From contig JBCBMY010000004.1 in the NCBI GenBank assembly GCA_039822045.1, forward strand, positions 186,001-250,000: DNA of 64,000 bases. Direction: 5' to 3'. Below the pieces are notes generated by a model. The model worked only from the letters and a program-made list of their open reading frames with translations, had not been told where the DNA came from and ran no database searches. The stretch is from HLUCCA09 sp039822045. GTDB lineage: Bacteria; Pseudomonadota; Alphaproteobacteria; Rhodobacterales; Rhodobacteraceae. Shown piece after piece: positions 8,121 through 15,540 of the stretch (position 1 is the first letter of the stretch; every line of letters starts with the position of its first letter). The position numbers and the translations under genes were made by a program.

Positions 8121-9806
8121 ATGGGTCTGAGAGGGCATGGCGCTGCGCCGAAGCCGGTCGCAGACAACCGGCAGGGACATTTGGGTCTTGATCTCAACGA
8201 CCTCGATCCGCTGCGCTCAAGGCTGCCCTGGGAGGAGGAGGGCTTCTCCCGTCTGGACCGCTTGATCGCGTTCCTCGAGGATCTCCCGATTACCCAGGGC
8301 TCGCTCGCCGGCACACACCTTCGCCTGCGTCCCTGGCAACGCGAGTTTCTTGCCGCGGTCTATTCGGAGGGACCGGACGGCCGCCGGCCGGTGCGTACCG
8401 CCGTATTGTCGATGGCGCGGAAGAACGGGAAGACTCAACTCGTCGCCGGCCTTGCGCTTGCCCATCTGCTGGGGCCGGAGGCCGAGGGGCGCGGCGAGGT
8501 CTATGCCGCGGCAAACGACAAGGCGCAGGCGGGCAAGACCTTCCTCGAGATGAAAGCCATCCTCGAGGCGCATCGGGAACTTGGGGCGCGCGCGAACATC
8601 ATCAACTTTCACAAGCGGATCGAGGTGCTCCATGGCGCCGGGCGGGGCTCGATCTTTCAGGCGCTATCTGCAGACGCAAGCACCAAGCAGGGGCTGTCTC
8701 CGAGCTTTGTCGTCTACGACGAATTGGGTACGGCGCCCAAGCGCGACCTCTACGAGGCGCTCGATACCGCCATGGGGGCGCGCGACGATCCGCTGATGTG
8801 CGTCATCAGCACCCAGGCCTCGAGCGACACCGCAGCGCTCTCGACGCTGGTTGATTATGGGTTGAAGGTGAATGCCGGCGAAGTGGATGACCCCAGCTTC
8901 CATCTCATGCTTTATGCGGCCGATCTCGAGGATGATCCCTGGTGTGAGGCGACTTGGAGAAAGGCAAACCCGGCGCTCGGTGACTTCCGGTCGATCGAGG
9001 ACGTTCGGCGCCAGGCGGCCCAGGCGCAGCGAATGCCGGCCGCGGAGCAAGGCTTCCGCAATCTGATTTTGAACCAGCGTGTCGATGCTCATGTGCGCTT
9101 CCTGTCGAAGCGCGAGTGGGACAACTGCGCGGGCGGCATCGACTTTGACCGTCTGAGAGGGCGGGCCTGTTGGGCGGGGCTGGACCTGTCGCAATCGCGG
9201 GATCTGACCGCCTTCGTGATGGTGTTTCCGGACAAAGACGGGGGGCTTGATGTGTATCCCCGGTTTTTCCTGCCCGAACGCGGCATTGACGAGAAGTCGG
9301 ATCTCGATCGCGTGCCATACGACGTTTGGGCCCGAGACGGATATCTGTCGCTCATTCCGGGCGCGACGGTGGACCCGTCCTACGTGGCAGAGGCGATCGC
9401 GGATGCCTGTGCCACCTACGACGTGAAGAGCATCGCCTATGATCGGTGGCGGATCGAGGATCTCAGGCGCGAGCTCGCTCGCATGAATGTGGCGCCGCCG
9501 CTCGAACCATTCGGTCAGGGGTTTCGGGACATGGCACCGGCGATCGACAAGCTCGAGCGATTGGTAGCCGAGGGGAGCATCCGTCACGCGGGTAATCCTA
9601 TTCTGACCTTCTGCGCTGCCAACGCCGTGATCGAGCTGGATCCAGCCGGCAATCGCAAGCTTGCCAAGAACAAGAGCGGCGGCCGGATCGACGGGGTGGT
9701 CGCCCTCGCGATGGCTCTTGGTTGTATTGAGAAAGAGCGGGCCAGTCCGCTTCCCTCCTGCCTCACTCAATTCCTTCCAAACCACAAAGGGGAATACAAT
9801 GGCTAA
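8121..9806 (+). CDS. terL: Large terminase subunit (TerL)
   Basis: This 561-residue DNA-packaging motor has an N-terminal ATPase and C-terminal nuclease. It shows the adenine-side segment 'LRPWQREFLAAV', Walker A SMARKNGKT (97-105), Walker B VVYDE (197-201) with the catalytic glutamate, and 'STQASSD' as the coupling motif. The nuclease half has D in 'WAGLDLSQSRDLTAF' and a late D in 'GGRIDGVVALAMAL'. The family is HK97-like (Terminase_1). AAGAAGGAGG ends about 17 bases before ATG 8121; an alternative site is weaker. All catalytic motifs are present, so it looks functional. Its partner small subunit is not recognisable nearby. Confidence 0.93.
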   Translation: MGLRGHGAAPKPVADNRQGHLGLDLNDLDPLRSRLPWEEEGFSRLDRLIAFLEDLPITQGSLAGTHLRLRPWQREFLAAVYSEGPDGRRPVRTAVLSMARKNGKTQLVAGLALAHLLGPEAEGRGEVYAAANDKAQAGKTFLEMKAILEAHRELGARANIINFHKRIEVLHGAGRGSIFQALSADASTKQGLSPSFVVYDELGTAPKRDLYEALDTAMGARDDPLMCVISTQASSDTAALSTLVDYGLKVNAGEVDDPSFHLMLYAADLEDDPWCEATWRKANPALGDFRSIEDVRRQAAQAQRMPAAEQGFRNLILNQRVDAHVRFLSKREWDNCAGGIDFDRLRGRACWAGLDLSQSRDLTAFVMVFPDKDGGLDVYPRFFLPERGIDEKSDLDRVPYDVWARDGYLSLIPGATVDPSYVAEAIADACATYDVKSIAYDRWRIEDLRRELARMNVAPPLEPFGQGFRDMAPAIDKLERLVAEGSIRHAGNPILTFCAANAVIELDPAGNRKLAKNKSGGRIDGVVALAMALGCIEKERASPLPSCLTQFLPNHKGEYNG

Positions 9807-10017
9807 AGACATCAAATCAGTCGATTGGCAAGCTCACGAGCGGAGAGAGGCGCTCACGACAGAGATTCAAGATTGCCAGTCGATCGCGAGACTGCTGTCG
9901 AATGAACTGTCTCGGGATCGATGGTTGTCGGCAGATGAGGATGTGGAGGCGCTGCGGCTTCTGGTTCGGGAGATCAGCGAGCACATTGGGCGAGTCCGTC
10001 ATATTGCGAACCTGTAG
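9799..10017 (+). CDS. Small helical protein of unknown function
   Basis: A 72-residue, charged, helical protein beginning MAKDIKSVDWQAHERREALTTEIQDCQSIARLLSNELSRD. It has no membrane segment. The start (after AAAGGGGAA) overlaps the terL stop by eight bases, so it is co-translated with the terminase. Size and heptad-like leucines would suit a small packaging or regulatory partner, but I recognise no family. Confidence 0.6.
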   Translation: MAKDIKSVDWQAHERREALTTEIQDCQSIARLLSNELSRDRWLSADEDVEALRLLVREISEHIGRVRHIANL

Positions 10018-10031
10018 TGCACGGGGAAGCA

Positions 10032-10059
10032 TGCATTGCACATTATATCGTGCGATGCA
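10032..10059. promoter_or_regulatory. Operator-like inverted repeat
   Basis: TGCATTGCAC (10032-10041) and GTGCGATGCA (10050-10059) form a palindrome with one mismatch and an eight-base A/T-rich centre. A further GTGCAC lies just upstream (about 10017-10022). The palindrome is 40 bases upstream of the -35 box at 10099 and about 145 bases before the start of the unknown gene at 10203. It suits a dimeric repressor or activator. Confidence 0.5.
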
Positions 10060-10098
10060 CAAAAAAAAGTGCGAAGTGTCTGTTTTAATTGATTTTTC

Positions 10099-10128
10099 TT
10101 GACATCTGTGTCTTCCAAATGCTACGAA
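10099..10128 (+). promoter_or_regulatory. Candidate sigma-70 promoter
   Basis: A perfect -35 box TTGACA (10099-10104) stands 18 bases before TACGAA (10123-10128), a moderate -10. It lies in an A/T-rich stretch after runs of A and T and points to the gene starting at 10203. It is the clearest promoter in element 2. The downstream leader is about 70 bases and ends in the strong ribosome site AGGAGG. Confidence 0.5.
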
Positions 10129-10202
10129 CTAGTCAGCCTCGGGGAACTGCGGCACGGAAGCCCGCCCCGGGAACCATCGCCACATAGTAGGAGGTCGTTC
10201 CG

Positions 10203-10826
10203 ATGACGGACAACTTTAGGCGCATCAGCGTCTCCGAGGCATGCACAATCGTATCTTCGGTCTGTAGCGAGGAATGCAGTGTCGTTTATCGCTACGCGCG
10301 CAAGTTGCAGAGTGCAGGTGCGCTTCCGCTGAGCCGCGGGAGGAGTATTCCGGGAATTAATGCGAGACAGTTCACGCGTCTTCTGATCGCCGCGCTCGTG
10401 CGCCCTCGATACGAGAGGACTGCTCTGGTGGTCGAGGAGATCTACAACCTTCGCATTATTGTAATTCCAGAGAGCTTTCCGGGTGAAAAGCCGTCCGCCT
10501 TTGGCGAGGAACTTGCGCTCAACCTTTGCTTAGCGGGCGCAGATCCAAAAAAGATGCCCCCCACAGAGCGCGATCTTCGTCGATCCGCTTATGATGCGCA
10601 TTACGAGATCTGCCCAGATTTTCCGGCGGCGGTGATTCATCACGCAGGCACTCGTCAGGTTTACCAAAGTCCTGGCCAGATCCCGGGCTACTGGAAGGCG
10701 TCGATCAAGCGGTCGGTTGCGGTGACGGGTCGGACCTTAGTCGAGTGTTTCGATGCCGGGCTTGAGTTGGAGCACCTCGAGCCCGGGTTTGCCGACGTCA
10801 GTTTCGAATACCCTGATTGTTTCTGA
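10203..10826 (+). CDS. Unknown element protein, probable N-terminal DNA-binding domain
   Basis: A 207-residue protein I cannot assign to a family. Residues about 8-70 look like a helix-turn-helix: ISVSEACTIVSSVC, then RYARKLQSAGALPLSRGRSIPGINARQFTRLLIAALV. The second half is mixed, with an aromatic, acidic C-terminus. The start is fixed by a strong AGGAGG eleven bases upstream. It has its own promoter and palindrome, unlike its neighbours. A regulator of the head module is therefore one reading. A small-terminase substitute between TerL and capsid is the other, since no small terminase is otherwise present. It shares a loose N-terminal layout with the protein at 1-666 of element 1. Confidence 0.65.
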   Translation: MTDNFRRISVSEACTIVSSVCSEECSVVYRYARKLQSAGALPLSRGRSIPGINARQFTRLLIAALVRPRYERTALVVEEIYNLRIIVIPESFPGEKPSAFGEELALNLCLAGADPKKMPPTERDLRRSAYDAHYEICPDFPAAVIHHAGTRQVYQSPGQIPGYWKASIKRSVAVTGRTLVECFDAGLELEHLEPGFADVSFEYPDCF

Positions 10827-10842
10827 TCACTAACACCGAATA

Positions 10843-10902
10843 CCCACCCAGAAGGGACACTGGTGCCGCGGCGGCGCCTCAACCGTGCCGGGTCTGGGTG
10901 GG
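10843..10902. promoter_or_regulatory. Long inverted repeat in the capsid gene leader
   Basis: CCCACCCAGA (10843-10852) and TCTGGGTGGG (10893-10902) are perfect complements. They enclose about 40 bases with an inner stem GGTGCC/GGCGCC. The structure begins 17 bases after the stop of the unknown gene and lies 135 bases before the capsid start. It could act as a terminator or attenuator separating regulator and capsid, or as an RNA-processing site. No T-run follows, so a simple intrinsic terminator is not proven. Confidence 0.45.
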
Positions 10903-11036
10903 GAACGCTCCTCACCCTGCACGGACGCCGCACCCCTTTCCCGCTGTGAAGCGCAACACTCCCCGTGCCGGCTCGCCGGCCCGATGGACCCCCAGCCCCG
11001 CCGTGATGGCGGCACTTTCCTAGAAGGACCCCCAAA

Positions 11037-12266
11037 GTGAATATCACCCAGATCAAAGAACACCGCGCCTCAAGGATTTCCGAGATGCGCGCCATCAACA
11101 ATGCGGCCTCCGATGCGGGGCGCGACCTCTCGGAAGGGGAGCGGACGCGGTTTGAAACGCTCGACGGCGAGGTCCGCAACCTCAACGCGCGCCTGGCCGA
11201 TGCCGAGCGCCTTGCGGAGTATGAGCGCCTCGAAGAACGCGCCGAGCCGATCTCCGCCGGCGCGCTCCGCACCGGGGATTTGTCGGGCTATTCCTTGGCC
11301 AAGGCGCTCGTGGAGAGCCGCAATGGCGGCCTGACCGGCCTCGAGGCTGAGGCGCACCAGGAGCTTGCGAAGGATCGCGCCGAAGTGCGAGGCGTCATGG
11401 TCCCGACCGAGATCATTCTCGGCGGCGAGACCCGGGCACTCCTGACCACCGCCAGCGGCGGGAACATGGTCCAGACAGATCTGGGGCAGATGACCGATCG
11501 CCGCCGCCCCGCGCTTCGGGTCGAGGCGATGGGGGCCACTGTTCTGCCGGGCCTCACCGGCAACATCGATCTGCCACGCCTCACGGCGTCGGGCACCGCC
11601 GGCTGGGTCGCCGAAGATGGCGCCGCTACGCGCTCGGATGCGACCTTCTCCAAGACGTCGATGGGCCCGAAGACCGTGACTGCGGAATACGAGGTCTCGC
11701 GGCGGATGCTGCTGCAATCCAACCAGGCGCTTGAACCGATCCTGCGCCAGGATCTCGGCTTCCTTCTGGCGCAGACCCTCGACGCCGCTGCGATCCGGGG
11801 CGGCGGCACGAACGAGCCGACGGGGGTCTTGTCCGATACGAACGTTCTGGCCGTCACCGGCGGGGCATTCTCGTCGGATGTTACTGCCGACCTGATTGCG
11901 GCGCTTGAGACCGACAACGTGTCCGGCACGGCGGCCTTCTTGACCAACCCCGCCGTGATGAATGCGGCGCGGAAGCTCAAGGAGACCACGGGTCGCGTGA
12001 TCCCGATCGCCGAGAGCTTCCATAACGAGAAGGTGGAGACTTCGACTCAGGTGCCGGGCGATATCGGCACCGGCAGCGACAAGAACGCGCTGATCTACGG
12101 CGAATGGGCGAGCCTCTACATCGGTTACTGGTCGGGGGTCGATCTACTCATGAACCCTTATCACAGCGACGTGGCGAGCAAGGGCGGAGCGCTGCTCCAT
12201 GCCTTCCTCGACGCCGACGTTGTGGTGCGCCACGTGGAAGCCTTTCGCTACGCGGAGATCGACTGA
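11037..12266 (+). CDS. Major capsid protein, HK97 type
   Basis: A 409-residue HK97-fold capsid protein. The N-terminal 75 residues are a charged coiled-coil scaffold (delta) domain, 'MNITQIKEHRASRISEMRAI...LNARLADAERLAEYERLEE', normally removed by the protease. The shell domain follows with typical segments: ATVLPGLTGNIDLPRL, GWVAEDGAATRSDATFS, VTAEYEVSRRMLLQS, and the closing HAFLDADVVVRHVEAFRYAE. Start is GTG at 11037, seven bases after AAGGA. The stop overlaps the protease start (TGATG). It stands first in the order capsid-protease-portal, the reverse of the usual HK97 order. Confidence 0.93.
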   Translation: MNITQIKEHRASRISEMRAINNAASDAGRDLSEGERTRFETLDGEVRNLNARLADAERLAEYERLEERAEPISAGALRTGDLSGYSLAKALVESRNGGLTGLEAEAHQELAKDRAEVRGVMVPTEIILGGETRALLTTASGGNMVQTDLGQMTDRRRPALRVEAMGATVLPGLTGNIDLPRLTASGTAGWVAEDGAATRSDATFSKTSMGPKTVTAEYEVSRRMLLQSNQALEPILRQDLGFLLAQTLDAAAIRGGGTNEPTGVLSDTNVLAVTGGAFSSDVTADLIAALETDNVSGTAAFLTNPAVMNAARKLKETTGRVIPIAESFHNEKVETSTQVPGDIGTGSDKNALIYGEWASLYIGYWSGVDLLMNPYHSDVASKGGALLHAFLDADVVVRHVEAFRYAEID

Positions 12267-12859
12267 TGCGGCCGCTTTCCCATCCCGTGCGCGACCTGAC
12301 CGGGCGCGCATCCGAGCTCGAGCGCCGCATGAGGCCTGCGGAGATGCGGGCCCGGGGGCGGCGGCTTGAGGGGCATGCGGCGGTCTTCGGCGCCTTGGCA
12401 GAGATTGGCGGGGGGCTTACGGAGCGGATCGCGCCCGGGGCCTTCGCGGACAGTCTCGCGTCGCGGGGCGATATCCTGGCGCTGGTGGATCACGATCCGA
12501 CCCGAGTTCTCGCGCGCACGGCTTCGGGATCCTTGCGACTCGCCGAGGACAGCCTTGGCCTCGCCTTCGATCTCGACCTTCCCGAAACTCAGGCTGCCCG
12601 CGACGTTATGGCCCTCGCCGAGCGCGGCGATATCGGCGGCATGTCCTTCGGGTTCATCGCGACCGATGACGCGCGTGACGGGACGCTACGCACCCTGCGC
12701 TCAGTCGATCTCCTCGAGATTTCCGTGGTGTCGGCCTGGCCGGCCTATAGCGGGACGGCCATCCATTTGCGCAGCGGCGCACCGCGGCGCGTCGCCTGCC
12801 TGCGCGCCTTGCGCATTCTTGACCTCGAGCACGAGCCTTCGGCCCGGATGGGAGCCTGA
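12266..12859 (+). CDS. Prohead protease, HK97 family
   Basis: A 197-residue serine protease of the HK97 prohead type, which cuts the capsid delta domain during maturation. It shows 'RLEGHAAVFGALAEIGGGLTERIAPGAFADSL', the catalytic histidine in 'ALVDHDPTRVLART' (about 72-76) and the serine segment 'IGGMSFGF' (about 123-130), followed by 'LLEISVVSAWPAYSGT'. Start ATG 12266 overlaps the capsid stop by one base; a longer frame reaching back to 12104 is inside the capsid gene and is ignored. In element 1 this function is fused to the capsid protein. Confidence 0.92.
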   Translation: MRPLSHPVRDLTGRASELERRMRPAEMRARGRRLEGHAAVFGALAEIGGGLTERIAPGAFADSLASRGDILALVDHDPTRVLARTASGSLRLAEDSLGLAFDLDLPETQAARDVMALAERGDIGGMSFGFIATDDARDGTLRTLRSVDLLEISVVSAWPAYSGTAIHLRSGAPRRVACLRALRILDLEHEPSARMGA

Positions 12860-12861
12860 TC

Positions 12862-14088
12862 ATGGGAATTCTCGATCGTCTGCGGCGGCGTGAGCGCCGG
12901 TCCAATATCAAGGCATCAGACCCTTCGCTCGATGCCTTCTTCGGCGCCAGGGGCGCCGGGGGCGCGCCCGTCGATCCTGAGCGGGCGTCTGGTCTCGCTG
13001 TGGCACAGGCTTGCATCACGGTGATCAGCCAGAACCTCGCGGCTATGCCGCTCAACGTCTATCAGCGCTCGGAGGGCGGCGCGCGCGAGCGGGCCACAGC
13101 GCACCCCCTGCATCGCGTGCTGCACGACCAGATGGCCGAGGGTCTGACCGCATTCGAGGGCCGTGAGGCGCTGATCTCCGACCTCTTAACGGCAGGCAAT
13201 GCCTATGCCGAGATAGAGACCAACGGCCGGGGTCAGATCACGGCTCTGCGGCCCGTTCCGGCGCGGTGGGTGTCGGTCGAAGAGACCCGGGCCGGCCGGC
13301 TCCGCTACCGGATCACCGATCGCACCGGCATCGTTCGGGTCAGGATCCAGGGTGAGATGCTGCATCTGCGCTATCGGCTCGACGCCGACGGGGCGCTCGG
13401 CGCCTCGCCAATTCAGTTGGCTCGCCAGGCCTTTTCCCTGGCTCTGACCCAACAGCGCCATGCACAGCGCCACGCCGAATGGAGTTTCCGCCCCCAGGGG
13501 GCGCTTGTGTTCCCGCAAAGCCTCGGCGGGACCCTCGGGGACGGCGAGCGGCGACGGATCTTCTCAGAACTCTCGAAAAAGCTCCTGGCCGACACCGATG
13601 ATGCCGGGATCATGGTGCTCGATGGCGGGGCGGAGTGGCGTTCGCTCTCCTTCTCGCCGAAGGATGCGGAGTTTCTGGAGAGCCGGAAGCTCTCCAATCT
13701 CGAGATCGCCCGCGTTTTCAACGTGCCGCCGACGGCGGTCGGGATTGTCGATGCCGCGACCTACAGCAATGTCGAGGGCGAGACCCGAGCGCTGGTGACG
13801 CGCTGCCTCGCGCCGATGGCACGCCGGATCGAGCAGGCTATGAATGCCGCGCTGTTCACGCCTGACGGTCGCCGGCGGCATTTCATCGAGCACGACATGG
13901 GAGCGCTGCTGCGGGGGGATCTCGGCGCGCGCTACGAGGCCTACCGCGTCGGTCGCGAGGCGGGCTTCCTCTCTGTCAATGAGATCCGGCGGATGGAGAA
14001 CCTGCCGCCGGTCGAGGAGGGCGACACATTCATGCAGCCCCTGAACTTCACGCGCCTCGGCGGCGCGCAATTACAAGGAGCCACGTAA
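12862..14088 (+). CDS. Phage portal protein, HK97 type
   Basis: A 408-residue portal of the HK97/Phage_portal family. Typical parts are 'VAQACITVISQNLAAMPLNVYQR' (about 50-75), 'HPLHRVLHDQ', 'GNAYAEIETNGRGQITALRPVPARWV', the clip/stem region 'KDAEFLESRKLSNLEIARVFNVPPTAVGI', and 'NEIRRMENLPPVEEGD' near the end. It starts two bases after the protease stop and ends with a one-base overlap with the next small gene. It should form the packaging vertex of the element-2 head. It has no similarity by eye to the lambda-type portal of element 1. Confidence 0.93.
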   Translation: MGILDRLRRRERRSNIKASDPSLDAFFGARGAGGAPVDPERASGLAVAQACITVISQNLAAMPLNVYQRSEGGARERATAHPLHRVLHDQMAEGLTAFEGREALISDLLTAGNAYAEIETNGRGQITALRPVPARWVSVEETRAGRLRYRITDRTGIVRVRIQGEMLHLRYRLDADGALGASPIQLARQAFSLALTQQRHAQRHAEWSFRPQGALVFPQSLGGTLGDGERRRIFSELSKKLLADTDDAGIMVLDGGAEWRSLSFSPKDAEFLESRKLSNLEIARVFNVPPTAVGIVDAATYSNVEGETRALVTRCLAPMARRIEQAMNAALFTPDGRRRHFIEHDMGALLRGDLGARYEAYRVGREAGFLSVNEIRRMENLPPVEEGDTFMQPLNFTRLGGAQLQGAT

Positions 14089-14264
14089 TGGCACGACCGA
14101 TCGCCAGTCTGAAACAGGCCGACCTGACTCGCTATCTCAAGGCAGTGAGGGCCGCGGGGTTCGACATCCCGCGTATTACTATTCAGCCGAACGGGACGGT
14201 GGTGATCGAGCCTGGTTCCGGGGATGACCGTGGGACTAATCCCTGCGACATGCTGCTGAAGTGA
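14088..14264 (+). CDS. Small protein before integrase
   Basis: A 58-residue protein, MARPIASLKQADLTRYLKAV followed by RAAGFDIPRITIQPNGTVVIEPG. Its first half is a basic helix pair and its second a beta strand with a turn. Proteins of this appearance are common beside integrases in Rhodobacteraceae elements (recalled, not searched). It overlaps the portal stop (TAATG) and its stop overlaps the integrase GTG start (GTGA), so the three are coupled. A recombination-directionality role is possible but unproven. Confidence 0.65.
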   Translation: MARPIASLKQADLTRYLKAVRAAGFDIPRITIQPNGTVVIEPGSGDDRGTNPCDMLLK

Positions 14265-15406
14265 GACGGCGAGCAAGGAACCCCTTTCCGGGCGTATCCC
14301 GGGTGTGCGATCGCCATGGCAAGGTGCGATGGCGGTTTCGGTCGAAGGGGTTCTCCTGCTACCTGCCCGGCGACTATGCCTCCGCTGCCTGGCGCGAGGC
14401 CTATGAAGCCGCGCGCCAGGCATCCGTCAAACCGGCGCGCGCCCCCGCCGACACGACCTCGCTCCACTGGCTTGTCACGCAATACCTGGCCTCTCCGAAA
14501 TACCGCGATCGCTCGGAAAGCTCGCGACGCGTGCTGCGCAAGGAACTCGACTGGCTTCTCGATCAGGCAGGGGATCTGCCCTTTGCCCGCATGAAGCTCA
14601 AACATGTCGAGGCGCTGATGGATCGCAAGGACGGGCCGGCGGCGGCCAACAAGGTGCGCAAGAACCTTTCGCTCCTCTTTAACTTCGCCATCCGCCGGGA
14701 CTACGGGGTCGTCACCAACCCGGCACGCTATGCCGAGGCGCGGCGAGAGAACCCCAACGGGTTCCATGTCTGGACCGAGACGGAGATCGCGCGATACCGC
14801 AAGGTCCATCCCACCGGGACGAAAGCGCGCCTGGCCCTCGAGATCTTTCTTGGTACGGCGACCTCGCGGCAGGATGCAGCCGGGCTTAGCTGGTCCAATA
14901 TCACCGAGGGGCGGCTGGTCTTTCGGCGGGGTAAGACCGGTGTTCTGGCCAGTCTGCCGATCGGACCGGACCTTGCGGCCGAACTTGGCCAGCTTCCCAG
15001 CCGCGAGGGTCTGTTCCTGACCCATACCGGCGGCCAGCGCTACAAGCCGGAAACGCTCGGCAACTGGTTCGCAGACCAGTGTGCTGCCGCTGGCGTGAAG
15101 GGGCGTGCGCATGGGCTGCGGAAGGCGGCAGCGACCCGTTTGGCCAATCTGGGCGGCACGCCCGACGAGATTCGCGCGCTGCTCGCGCATAAGACGAACA
15201 AGGAGGGGCAAACCTACACCAAGGAGGCGGATCGCGCGCGCCTGGCCGACCGCGCATTTGCCAAGCTTGGGGGTGCCTCGACGGGCGACACGTGTCCAAC
15301 CTCTCAGAAAGGGTTGGACCAACCGCGAAAAAGGAGTAATGTTCTCAATGAGATACCAGAACAAGTGGCAGCCCGTAGGGGAATCGAACCCCTCTTTCCA
15401 GGTTGA
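14261..15406 (+). CDS. int: Tyrosine integrase of element 2
   Basis: A 381-residue tyrosine recombinase, apparently intact. Catalytic residues read R203 (TSRQDA), H284 and R287 (HGLRKAA), H310 (LLAHKT) and Y319 (QTYTK). The N-terminal part has the arm-binding beta domain (about 8-35) and a core-binding helical region (about 65-150). Start is GTG 14261, coupled to the preceding gene. The 3' end runs across the att core and into the tRNA-Glu gene, so the last residues depend on the integration site. It should recombine the 19-bp core at the tRNA 3' end. It is only distantly like the element-1 integrase but uses the same site. Confidence 0.92.
   Translation: MRRRARNPFPGVSRVCDRHGKVRWRFRSKGFSCYLPGDYASAAWREAYEAARQASVKPARAPADTTSLHWLVTQYLASPKYRDRSESSRRVLRKELDWLLDQAGDLPFARMKLKHVEALMDRKDGPAAANKVRKNLSLLFNFAIRRDYGVVTNPARYAEARRENPNGFHVWTETEIARYRKVHPTGTKARLALEIFLGTATSRQDAAGLSWSNITEGRLVFRRGKTGVLASLPIGPDLAAELGQLPSREGLFLTHTGGQRYKPETLGNWFADQCAAAGVKGRAHGLRKAAATRLANLGGTPDEIRALLAHKTNKEGQTYTKEADRARLADRAFAKLGGASTGDTCPTSQKGLDQPRKRSNVLNEIPEQVAARRGIEPLFPG
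15362..15380 (+). repeat. Attachment-site core at the tRNA (attR)
   Basis: CAAGTGGCAGCCCGTAGGG is identical to 5920-5938. Bases 15366-15380 are the complement of the tRNA-Glu 3' end including CCA, so the tRNA remains whole at this side. The pair delimits element 2 at about 9.4 kb. A third copy is predicted left of the window for element 1. Confidence 0.88.
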
Positions 15407-15440
15407 AAACCTGGCGTCCTAACCGATAGACGAACGGGCC
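15366..15440 (-). tRNA. tRNA-Glu (anticodon TTC)
   Basis: Read on the minus strand, this is a 75-nt cloverleaf. The acceptor strands GGCCCGT and ACGGGCT pair with one G-U, the anticodon stem CCAGG/CCTGG encloses TTTTCAA (anticodon TTC), the T arm contains GGTTCGATTCC, and CCA is encoded. It is the integration target of the two elements on its 3' side and stays intact. The upstream side (higher coordinates) faces recJ. Confidence 0.97.
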
Positions 15441-15540
15441 ACTCTGGTGCGTGCCGCGCTACCTAGGAAAATCCGCTGTCGAGGGCAAGGGGTTTTTCCG
15501 GCCCGTATGGAGGACACTACGACGTCATCGGACGGGCAAG

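Noticed and set aside
1..15441. Rhodobacter-type gene transfer agent
   Set aside because: Gene transfer agents of this group lack integrase and att repeats and include tail genes. Both elements here have an integrase and a tRNA att core and show no tail genes.
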